From: an uncultured Rhodospirillales bacterium
GTDB lineage: Bacteria > Pseudomonadota > Alphaproteobacteria > Acetobacterales > Acetobacteraceae
Reading direction: 5' to 3'
Assembly: GCA_903924855.1 (NCBI GenBank)
Contig: CAIYCW010000111.1
Coordinates: 1 to 32,237 of the forward strand
DNA: 32,237 nucleotides
Shown: positions 1 through 6,557 of the stretch, piece after piece
How the letters are laid out: each line of letters begins with the position of its first letter
Numbering within the stretch: the first letter of the stretch is position 1
The notes under the pieces: generated by a model
Databases searched by the model: none
What the model was told of the DNA's origin: nothing
The model's input: the letters and a program-made list of their open reading frames with translations, nothing else
Position numbers and translations under genes: made by a program

Positions 1-231
1 GAGGGGCGGCGAGCAATTTTTCGTGCCAGAAAGGCCAAGGCGAAGACACGATGTGAGTGCATCGTGGCAAGCCTTGAACGAATCTGGCGCGGAAAAGTGC
101 CGCCGCGCCGACCGACAGAGTTTTTCAGCAGCCTGCTAGATCACCATCCGCCTCATTGCGCAACGCGAAGCCGCATCCCACCCTGCGGACTGGTGATCCG
201 GATCCAATCTCGGCACTGTTGCAGACAAAGC

Positions 232-248
232 CCAGACTCGGAGTCTGG
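232..248. promoter_or_regulatory. 17-bp perfect palindrome upstream of the XRE regulator
   Basis: CCAGACTC and GAGTCTGG form a perfect 8-bp inverted repeat around a single central G. It lies 40 bp before the regulator's proposed start and just ahead of its ribosome binding site. Compact dyads like this are typical operators for dimeric helix-turn-helix proteins, so autoregulation is a reasonable inference. As RNA it could also form a hairpin, but a one-base loop is unfavourable. I see no convincing -35/-10 pair nearby, and the rest of positions 1-288 holds no supported gene. Confidence 0.4.
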
Positions 249-288
249 TGGTGATGTAACGCAGGTTGGACGTGGGGAGGGCTGCGCT

Positions 289-1206
289 TTGGGCGTGCGC
301 TATGACGACATTGGCGATCGGCTGAAGGCGTTCCGGCTCGGCTCCGGCCTCGGCGCCGAGGAGATCGCCCAGCGCGCCGGCATCTCCCGCACGGCGCTCT
401 ACCGGTTCGAAAAGGGCGAGCTGGTCAAGATCGAAACATTGGAAAAACTGGCAGACCTGCTGGACGTCTCGGTCACCACCCTGCTCGGCGTCGGCATCGA
501 ATACATCCCCTCCGCCGTCGCCTATTTCGAACGCCTGCGCCAGGTCGAGGAAACCGCCGAGCACCTCACCGTCCTCGCCGGCCCGATCTCCTTCCTGCTC
601 GCCACCGACACCTTCATGCAGACGCTGGAGATCACCCTGCGCGAAAGCGTGCCCGAGGATATCGACGACCGCCCCCGCATCCTCGAAGACGTCTCGCGCA
701 TCATGGAGATCCTGCGCAGCCGCAAGGAAACCTACCGCCGGCGTCTGCCCTCCATCGTCAATCTGATGTCCGGCCTCGAAATCTCCCGCTTCGTGCGGGA
801 CGGCATGGTCGGCAGCTACACCCTGCCGGAGGAGGTGCGCCGGGAACGCCGCGCCTTGGCCCGCGCCGAGATGGAGCATTTCGCCAAAACCATCGAAGCC
901 GAGGACATGGGCATCCAGATCGGCATCGTCCCCGAAACCCTGCCGCATTTCGGCTTTCAGATCCTGCGCCAGCCCGACCGTGAGGTGCTGGTGCAAAGCC
1001 CGTTCCGGCTGGGCGAGCATCCCAATGTCATGATGGGTGTCGCCATGATCACCTCCGCGCCCGAGGCGCTCACCCTGCATCGCCGCGTGGTCAACGCCAT
1101 GTGGCGCCGCGCGCTCAAGGGCCAGGCCGCCGCCCAGTTCCTGCGCCAGCTGCTCGACACCGCCGAAAAGGAAGCCCCGCTGCGCACACTTCGACGCGCA
1201 AAATAG
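289..1206 (+). CDS. XRE-family transcriptional regulator with a long C-terminal domain
   Basis: This protein of about 305 residues has an N-terminal XRE/Cro-type helix-turn-helix at roughly residues 8-66, including EEIAQRAGISRTALYRFEKG and the following LEKLADLLDVSVTTLL. The remaining 240 residues form a domain I do not recognise; it is probably an effector or oligomerisation region. I chose the TTG at 289 because GGGGAGG at 274-280 sits 8 nt upstream and homology-like sequence begins immediately after it. A GTG at 295 is the alternative. The open frame extends back to 64, but that part looks non-coding. The gene is convergent with the epimerase (11-nt gap). As the only regulator in the window it is the best candidate to control the neighbouring catabolic operons. 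The target genes and the inducer are inference. Confidence 0.8.
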   Translation: MGVRYDDIGDRLKAFRLGSGLGAEEIAQRAGISRTALYRFEKGELVKIETLEKLADLLDVSVTTLLGVGIEYIPSAVAYFERLRQVEETAEHLTVLAGPISFLLATDTFMQTLEITLRESVPEDIDDRPRILEDVSRIMEILRSRKETYRRRLPSIVNLMSGLEISRFVRDGMVGSYTLPEEVRRERRALARAEMEHFAKTIEAEDMGIQIGIVPETLPHFGFQILRQPDREVLVQSPFRLGEHPNVMMGVAMITSAPEALTLHRRVVNAMWRRALKGQAAAQFLRQLLDTAEKEAPLRTLRRAK

Positions 1207-1217
1207 GGCAGTGGCTG

Positions 1218-2174
1218 CTATCGTGCCCGCAGCCGCGCCACGTAATCCGCCACCCCCGCGGTCAGGTCGTATTTCGGCGCATAGCCGAAATCCCGCCCCG
1301 CCCGCGTGATGTCGAACACCGCCGAGCGGTTCTCGGCAAACCCCAGCGCGTTGCCGCCCGGCCCCACCTCGATCTCAGCCCCCGGGATCGCGGCCCGCAC
1401 CGCCGCCGCGTAGTCGCGCATCGTCTGGCCCAGCCCGCTGCCGATATTATAGGCGCCGAACTGCAGCCGCTCCGCCAATGCGGCATCGATCAGCGCGGAC
1501 GCCGCATCCTCCACATAGATCATGTCATCCGGCTGATCACCGCCGCGCGGCACGATCACCGGAACACCCGCCAGCGGGTCCTCCACCATCCGGCTGCGGA
1601 TCGACATCCGCCCATGCCGCGCCTGCTTGCCCGGCCCATAGATGCCGGCAAAGCGCAAGCCTGCGAACTCCATGCCGAACACCAGCCGATACACTTGGCC
1701 CAGCTGCTCGGCCGCCAGCTTGGTCACGTCATAGGATTTGGTCGGCCGCTTCGGGTGCTCCTCATCGATCGGCACATAATCAGGCGCGCCCACATTGTCC
1801 GGCAGCGCGCCATACACCGCCCGCGAACTGGCATAGATGAACCGCCTTATCCCCGCCTGCTGCGCCGCCTCCAGCAGATAGGCGGTGCCCTGCGTGTTCA
1901 CCGTGAACGAGGGAAACGGCTCGTTGTCCATGTCCGGCGAGATATGCGCCGCCAGGTGAATGATCGCATCGATCGTCTCGCCCTTGAACAGGCTTGCGAC
2001 AAAACCCCGGTCGGTGATGTCGCCGGGCACGAAATCGAACCGCGCGCGCAGCCCCGGCACCAGCGAGAAATCGGCACGATAATCGGTCACCAGCGGGCGA
2101 AAGCCACGCTCGATCAGCTGGCGGGTGACCACCGCGCCGTTCACGCCCAGACCGCCGGTGACGAGGATGTGCAT
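1218..2174 (-). CDS. NAD-dependent epimerase/dehydratase (extended SDR)
   Basis: A 318-residue extended short-chain dehydrogenase/reductase. The Rossmann nucleotide motif GGLGVNG is at residues 7-13, a serine pair sits near 116-117, and the catalytic YxxxK is Y148-DVT-K152. Length and motif spacing fit nucleotide-sugar epimerases such as the GalE-like group, although related enzymes act on other hydroxylated substrates. The ATG at 2174 was chosen because the Rossmann motif begins within a few residues. The frame extends to 2222, but that extension runs through the palindromic repeat 2196-2230 and is unlikely to be translated. It lies downstream of the MFS operon, separated by the repeat element. 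Whether it belongs to the catabolic pathway or to surface sugar synthesis is unresolved. Confidence 0.85.
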   Translation of the reverse strand: MHILVTGGLGVNGAVVTRQLIERGFRPLVTDYRADFSLVPGLRARFDFVPGDITDRGFVASLFKGETIDAIIHLAAHISPDMDNEPFPSFTVNTQGTAYLLEAAQQAGIRRFIYASSRAVYGALPDNVGAPDYVPIDEEHPKRPTKSYDVTKLAAEQLGQVYRLVFGMEFAGLRFAGIYGPGKQARHGRMSIRSRMVEDPLAGVPVIVPRGGDQPDDMIYVEDAASALIDAALAERLQFGAYNIGSGLGQTMRDYAAAVRAAIPGAEIEVGPGGNALGFAENRSAVFDITRAGRDFGYAPKYDLTAGVADYVARLRAR

Positions 2175-2195
2175 CGTGAGGTTCCAACGAAAGGA

Positions 2196-2335
2196 AGCGC
2201 TTCTTTTTGAAAAAAGAAGCAAAAACTTTCACTCACTCCACCGCAACATCAGCCGCGGCCTTTCAGAAAAAAGCCCAGACTTACCCTCAGCAAAAGAAAG
2301 AAGTTTTTTTGCTTCTTTTTGTTCACAAAAAGAAG
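2196..2335 (+). repeat. 140-bp composite palindromic intergenic element, copy A
   Basis: The element has two 35-bp ends (2196-2230 and 2301-2335) around a 70-bp core. The left end contains a perfect 10-bp hairpin (arms 2199-2208 and 2211-2220, loop GA). The right end contains a perfect 11-bp hairpin (arms 2312-2322 and 2325-2335, loop TC). The two ends resemble each other in inverted orientation. Both are identical, base for base over 35 bp, to the ends of copy B at 18680-18819, which lies in reverse orientation with the same core length. The element begins 14 nt after the MFS stop codon and lies upstream of the epimerase. It could act as a transcription terminator or an mRNA-stabilising hairpin, or be a non-autonomous REP/MITE-like repeat. 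No transposase is present. Confidence 0.9.
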
Positions 2336-2349
2336 TCCCTTCCTTCCCC

Positions 2350-3624
2350 CTACGCCTCAGGCGCCACCCGCATCACCAACGCCATCGCCAGGGCCGCCAG
2401 CAGCACCGGCGCCGTCAGCATCAAAAACAGCGAGGAGGTCGGAATGTTCAGCGAAATCAGAATGCCGCCCAGCACCGGCCCCGCGATCGAGCCAAGCCGC
2501 CCCACCCCGCTCATCCAGCCCACCCCGGTCGATCGCATCGCGGTCGGGTAGAGCATCCCGCCCGCCGCGTTGATCCCGTTGAGCGAGCCGATCATCACAA
2601 CACCGATGGTCAGCGTCGCGGCCGCCAACAGCGCCGGCGCGGACAGGCCGAAGCCCATCAACGCCATCACCGGGGCCGCGATCAGAAAGCCGATGGCGAC
2701 CATCTTCAGCCCAAAGCGATCCGCCAGCCACCCGATGATCAGATTCCCGACCGCGCCGCCGATGTAATAAAGCGACCCCATGCGCGCCGCGAAGGCCAGG
2801 CTGGTCCCGGTGCCCACGATCAGCGTCGGCAGCCAGCTGGTGATGAACTGGTTGGCGATCAGCGCCGCCACATAGGACAGCCAGAGCAGCAGCGTCATCG
2901 CGAGGCGGCGATCCTGGAACAGGGCGATGAACGGAACCTTCGCGGCCATGCTCGCAGCCCGGGACGCACCGGCGCCACCACCCTCGCGCAGCGCCAGGAA
3001 GGACGGCGATTCCGGGATGTAGAAATACAGCAGCACGCCGCACACAAGCCCGCCCCAGCCGCCAACAGTGAAGATGGCGGGCCAGCCGAATTGCGGGATC
3101 AGCCACGATGCCAGCAACCCGGCCCCCGCACCGCCCAGCACGTAGGTCACATACAGGAAGGTGATCCGGCTCGCCCGCCGCCCCTCCGGCGCGTATTCCG
3201 CGGTCAGCGCGATCGCGTTGGGAATGGCCCCGCCCAGCCCGATCCCGGCCAGGAAGCGCAGCACCGACAGCATCAGCACCGTGCTGCCAAAGGCGCCGGC
3301 AATGGTGCAAAGGCTGAAGAAGAACACGCCGGTCAGGATCATCCGCCGCCGCCCCAGCCGATCGCCGAGCACGCTGAGCAGCACCGCCCCCAGCAGAAAG
3401 CCGAAATTGCCGGCGCCGAACACCGCGCCGAACTGCGCCTTGCTGACATGCATGGTGTCGATCATCGCAGGGGCGGCATAGCCGACCATCTGCAACTCGA
3501 ACCCCTCGACAAACATCGTCAGCGACACCCAGGCGGTGACAACCAGCGACCGGCGGACAAACGCCGGATCAAGGCCGCCCGCGGATGACGATGGGGAGAG
3601 CGCACTCATGACAGCACCACGCAT
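2350..3624 (-). CDS. MFS transporter, aromatic acid:H+ symporter (AAHS) type
   Basis: A 424-residue inner-membrane protein with about twelve hydrophobic segments. It carries the MFS motif A (GDRLGRRRM) after the second segment and the stretch RFLAGIGLGGAIPNAIALTA, typical of the AAHS family (PcaK, MhpT and relatives). The first membrane segment has EGFELQMVGYAAP, where family members usually have an Asp-containing DGFD-type motif; here a Glu replaces it. The likely role is proton-coupled uptake of an aromatic or similar organic acid. It is last in an operon with the hydrolase (5917) and the decarboxylase-like protein (4640). The ATG at 3624 is taken as start; the one at 3609 (MSALSP) is also plausible. 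The repeat element follows directly after the stop. The substrate is not predictable. Confidence 0.87.
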   Translation of the reverse strand: MRGAVMSALSPSSSAGGLDPAFVRRSLVVTAWVSLTMFVEGFELQMVGYAAPAMIDTMHVSKAQFGAVFGAGNFGFLLGAVLLSVLGDRLGRRRMILTGVFFFSLCTIAGAFGSTVLMLSVLRFLAGIGLGGAIPNAIALTAEYAPEGRRASRITFLYVTYVLGGAGAGLLASWLIPQFGWPAIFTVGGWGGLVCGVLLYFYIPESPSFLALREGGGAGASRAASMAAKVPFIALFQDRRLAMTLLLWLSYVAALIANQFITSWLPTLIVGTGTSLAFAARMGSLYYIGGAVGNLIIGWLADRFGLKMVAIGFLIAAPVMALMGFGLSAPALLAAATLTIGVVMIGSLNGINAAGGMLYPTAMRSTGVGWMSGVGRLGSIAGPVLGGILISLNIPTSSLFLMLTAPVLLAALAMALVMRVAPEA

Positions 3625-3650
3625 ATCGTCATCATCATCCCCTTCGCGTG

Positions 3651-4640
3651 TCAGAACCCGGTCACCCCGGCCAAGGCTTCCCGTCCGATATCGATGAACA
3701 GCTCGGCCAGATCGGCCTGGCCGGCCGTCAGCCCCTGCTCATGCGTGTAGCGGATCAGCGTCCGCAGGTTCGCCCGGTTGGCCTCGGTCAGCCCATAGGC
3801 CCACGGGTCCGGCCCCAGTATCGCCGACTGCTCCTCCCACTCGCTGGTGAACCAGGCCAGCGGCACCACGCGCGGGTTGCGCACCCGCTCATAGCCAAGC
3901 CGCTTCGCCTCGTTGAACGCATGCGCGATGTTGGACGCCACCCACGGATGCTCCCGCACGATCGCCTCGCGCACCATCACCAGATGCATGATCGGGAATA
4001 TCCGGGTCTGCCGGTAATATTCGACCTCCAGCTCCCGGAAATTCGGGAACAGCCGGACGATGTCCTTCTCCCCGCGCAGAAATGATGGCGGCATCCCCGG
4101 CGAGATCAGCGCATCGAGCTCGCCCTTCACCAGCAGCCCGTCCAGCGACACATCATCCGCCACCCGCTCCAGTCGCAGCGTGTCAGGTGCCGTGAAGGGG
4201 ATATCCTCCGCCCGGTTGGTCACCCAGGTGATGCTCTGATGATCCACCCCGAAATGATCGCTGAGAATGCCGCGCAGCCACACCGCCGCCGCCGGCTGAA
4301 ACCCGCTGTCAACGCCGATCCGCCGCCCACACAGGTCAGACGGTCTGCCGATCCCCTTGGCCGCGTTGATGAAGACAAACCCGTGTCGGAACCGCCGGTG
4401 CGGAAACACCGGCAGCGCCACATAGGGATGGCCGCGCTCGCGCGCCATGAAATAGGCACACGCATTCATCTCCGCGATATCGCATTCCGACCCACGCAAC
4501 AGCCGCCACTGCCGATCCCGCGCCGCCCCATCGGCCAGCACGACCAGCTCCACCCCGTCGATCCCAACCCGGCCGTCGATCAGCGGCCGGGTGATCTCGT
4601 AATCGCCGCAGGCCATCGACAGCTGAAGTTTCCGCGGCAT
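3651..4640 (-). CDS. 4,5-dihydroxyphthalate decarboxylase-like protein (periplasmic-binding-protein fold)
   Basis: 329 residues, with no signal peptide. The opening (LQLSMACGDYEITRPLIDGR), the ECDIAEMNACAYF segment and the later VDSGFQPAAAVWLRGIL match the family annotated as 4,5-dihydroxyphthalate decarboxylase (Pht5-type), which adopts a type II periplasmic-binding-protein fold. Without an export signal, a cytoplasmic enzyme is more likely than a transport binding protein. The gene sits 23 nt after the alpha/beta hydrolase and 26 nt before the aromatic-acid-type MFS transporter, which supports a role on a carboxylated ring or ring-cleavage product. Many members of this family have unknown substrates, so the specific reaction should not be assumed. 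Confidence 0.75.
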   Translation of the reverse strand: MPRKLQLSMACGDYEITRPLIDGRVGIDGVELVVLADGAARDRQWRLLRGSECDIAEMNACAYFMARERGHPYVALPVFPHRRFRHGFVFINAAKGIGRPSDLCGRRIGVDSGFQPAAAVWLRGILSDHFGVDHQSITWVTNRAEDIPFTAPDTLRLERVADDVSLDGLLVKGELDALISPGMPPSFLRGEKDIVRLFPNFRELEVEYYRQTRIFPIMHLVMVREAIVREHPWVASNIAHAFNEAKRLGYERVRNPRVVPLAWFTSEWEEQSAILGPDPWAYGLTEANRANLRTLIRYTHEQGLTAGQADLAELFIDIGREALAGVTGF

Positions 4641-4663
4641 CGGGGCATCCTTGCTGAACAGGC

Positions 4664-5917
4664 CTAAAGCGGCGTCTTGATGATGTTGCCGGAGGATTCG
4701 ACATACCAGCGCTCACTGGTCATCGGCACGCCGTTGAGGCGATCGACCATCCAATCGGCCACCAAAGTGGGCGGGTTCGGCCCGAAATTGGCCGATTGCA
4801 CATAGCCCACCGCATGGCGCGATTCCTGGTAGATCACAAAGCGCCGCGGGGCGGACATCAGGCTGAACATCCGCTCGGCATGTTCCAGCGGGCTCAGCTC
4901 CTCCGCCTCGCCGGCCACCGACAGGTAAGGCACCTTGATGTTCTCCACATGGCCTTCCCAGGTCAGGCTCTTGGCGAACACATCGAACTCCGCCTCATCA
5001 TTGTAGCCGGTCATGTGCATCATCCGCTTCTTGTAGGTCGGCGATGATGTCTCCAGCAGCGAGAAGAACCCCGGCTCCAGACAGGTGGCAGAGGTGGCGC
5101 ACGCACGCAGCCGCGGCTCGTTTGCCACGATCAGCGTGGTGGTGAAGGAGCCGAAGCTGTTGCCGAACAGCCCGATCCGCGCCGGATCGGCCTCCGGCCG
5201 CTGCAACAGCCAATCCACGATCGCCGATCCGGCCGCGATGATGTTGGGAACACTCACCAGCGTGCCCAACAGCCGCGACTCCGCCTGCCCCGGCCCATCC
5301 ACCGCCAGCACACCCACGCCACGGCTCAGCCACCGATCCCCGTTCAGCGAGACGAACACCTCCTTGAACGTGTCCATCCCCGGCATCGAGATCACAATCG
5401 GGATCTGCCCGCCGGCATAGCCGGGCGGCAGATGCAGCCAGCCCGGCAGGTGCTGGCCCTGAAACGGGATCCACACCGCCTCCACATGATGATCGGCAAG
5501 GGCTGCATACTGCGTGTAGCATTCCCGCTTGCGCCGGCTCAGCTCCAGGCTCACCGGATTGACCGCGTGATGCGGCCAGATCGCGGCGCCCCAATGGATC
5601 GCCGCCATGAAGAAATTGTCGCGCGCCGTCACCTTGTGCCCGGCCGCCAGCGCGTCCCGCGCCTTGGCCTCGCGCCGCTTCGCCGTCGCCTCGAAGGCCG
5701 GCCCGAAATCGGCGAATTTGCGCACCTTGCTACGGATCAGCGCGAAATCCGCATTCGCCTCGATCCCGCACGGCGCGTTCAGATATTGCGAGCGCGGCTG
5801 ATCCCAGTCGATGCCGTTGGCCTGGATCACATTGTCCAGCAGCCAGCGCTGGTCATCCCAGCGCCGCACCCGCGGCCCGTCGGAGGAGGTTTCGTCGAAG
5901 GGCTTCGAACTCGTCAT
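4664..5917 (-). CDS. Alpha/beta hydrolase of the 2,6-dihydroxypseudooxynicotine hydrolase-like group
   Basis: A 417-residue alpha/beta hydrolase with a long N-terminal helical portion (about 1-145) before the catalytic core. The nucleophile elbow is GNSFGS with Ser254, and the catalytic His is likely H368 in ESRHAVG. The acid region reads AGEAEELSP (about 335-343), so a Glu (E339) occupies the position where Asp is usual. Architecture and size resemble the C-C bond hydrolase of nicotine catabolism and related FrsA/DUF1100-type proteins. The ATG at 5917 has GGAG 6 nt upstream; the frame extends to 5974 without support. It is first in an operon with the decarboxylase-like and MFS genes. A ring-fission-product hydrolase is the preferred reading; an ordinary esterase remains possible. 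Confidence 0.82.
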   Translation of the reverse strand: MTSSKPFDETSSDGPRVRRWDDQRWLLDNVIQANGIDWDQPRSQYLNAPCGIEANADFALIRSKVRKFADFGPAFEATAKRREAKARDALAAGHKVTARDNFFMAAIHWGAAIWPHHAVNPVSLELSRRKRECYTQYAALADHHVEAVWIPFQGQHLPGWLHLPPGYAGGQIPIVISMPGMDTFKEVFVSLNGDRWLSRGVGVLAVDGPGQAESRLLGTLVSVPNIIAAGSAIVDWLLQRPEADPARIGLFGNSFGSFTTTLIVANEPRLRACATSATCLEPGFFSLLETSSPTYKKRMMHMTGYNDEAEFDVFAKSLTWEGHVENIKVPYLSVAGEAEELSPLEHAERMFSLMSAPRRFVIYQESRHAVGYVQSANFGPNPPTLVADWMVDRLNGVPMTSERWYVESSGNIIKTPL

Positions 5918-6010
5918 GCCGCACTCCGCGCAATCAGCCTCGGACCCAGCCCTCGGTCGGCGCCTCGCAGCCATTCCACCCGGGAGACAAATCCTGCCCG
6001 ATCAGCGTAC

Positions 6011-6023
6011 GGTCAAGATCGGC
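6011..6023 (+). promoter_or_regulatory. Candidate shared regulatory motif upstream of the hydrolase operon
   Basis: GGTCAAGATCGGC lies in the 139-nt gap (5918-6056) between the 2Fe-2S subunit gene and the hydrolase gene. It matches GGTCAAAATCGGC at 22154-22166, in the divergent promoter region, at 12 of 13 positions. Both sites are in operon-start regions of the same catabolic island, so a common regulator is conceivable. There is no clear dyad here. A 13-bp near-match across 32 kb could arise by chance. Confidence 0.2.
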
Positions 6024-6056
6024 GCGCGACAACCGCTATTGTTCCAGGAACACGCG

Positions 6057-6557
6057 TTATGCCGTTTTTGGCACATCATCCGGCGCGCCCAGGACCTGCA
6101 GCGCCGCATCGACCATGCCCTGATAGCCGGTACAGCGGCACAGATGGCCGGACAGTCTGTCACGGATCTCCGCCTCGGTGGCCGGCCGTCCGCCAAGCTC
6201 GCGCTGCAACTCGACCAGCGTCATCAGAACGCCCGGCGTGCAATAGCCGCATTGCAGGCCATGATGCGCGCCCAGCGCCGCCTGCAGCGCATGCAGCGTG
6301 CCATCCGCCGCCGCCAGGCCCTCCACCGTCTCCACCCGGCGCCCCTGGCACTGCACCGCCAACATCAGGCAGGACCGCACCGAAACCCCATCCACCAGCA
6401 CCGTGCAGGCCCCGCACACGCCATGCTCGCAGCCCAGATGCGTGCCGGTCAGCCCCAAGCCATGGCGCAGAAAATCCGCCAGATGCACCCGCGTCTCCAC
6501 CTCCGCCGCGCGCAGAACGCCATTCACCGTGACGGCGATCGCCCCCATCTCAACCAT
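6057..6557 (-). CDS. Molybdenum hydroxylase 2Fe-2S (CoxS-type) subunit, set 1
   Basis: A 166-residue small subunit with two [2Fe-2S] clusters. The plant-ferredoxin-type cluster uses C43, C48, C51 and C63; the helical-domain cluster uses C103, C106, C140 and C142 (CGYCTPG and LCRCTGY). It passes electrons from the molybdopterin subunit to FAD or another acceptor. The ATG at 6557 is preceded by GGGGAGG at 6-nt spacing and overlaps the end of the large subunit gene (stop 6552-6550), indicating translational coupling. An ATG at 6548 is less well placed. No FAD (CoxM-type) subunit gene lies in this operon, unlike the two other sets in the window. A 139-nt gap separates it from the hydrolase gene. 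Confidence 0.95.
   Translation of the reverse strand: MVEMGAIAVTVNGVLRAAEVETRVHLADFLRHGLGLTGTHLGCEHGVCGACTVLVDGVSVRSCLMLAVQCQGRRVETVEGLAAADGTLHALQAALGAHHGLQCGYCTPGVLMTLVELQRELGGRPATEAEIRDRLSGHLCRCTGYQGMVDAALQVLGAPDDVPKTA

Noticed and set aside
64..288. N-terminal extension of the regulator reading frame
   Set aside because: The translated extension has no domain character and runs through the 17-bp palindrome. A Shine-Dalgarno precedes the TTG at 289 instead.
2175..2222. Upstream extension of the epimerase into the repeat
   Set aside because: It would encode part of the palindromic element ahead of the Rossmann motif; the same kind of extension appears in front of the binding-protein gene at 18637-18696 for the same reason.
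2196..2335. CRISPR or insertion-sequence origin for the repeated palindromes
   Set aside because: There are only two ends per locus, a fixed 70-bp core and no array of spacers. No transposase, nor any clear target duplication, could be identified by eye.
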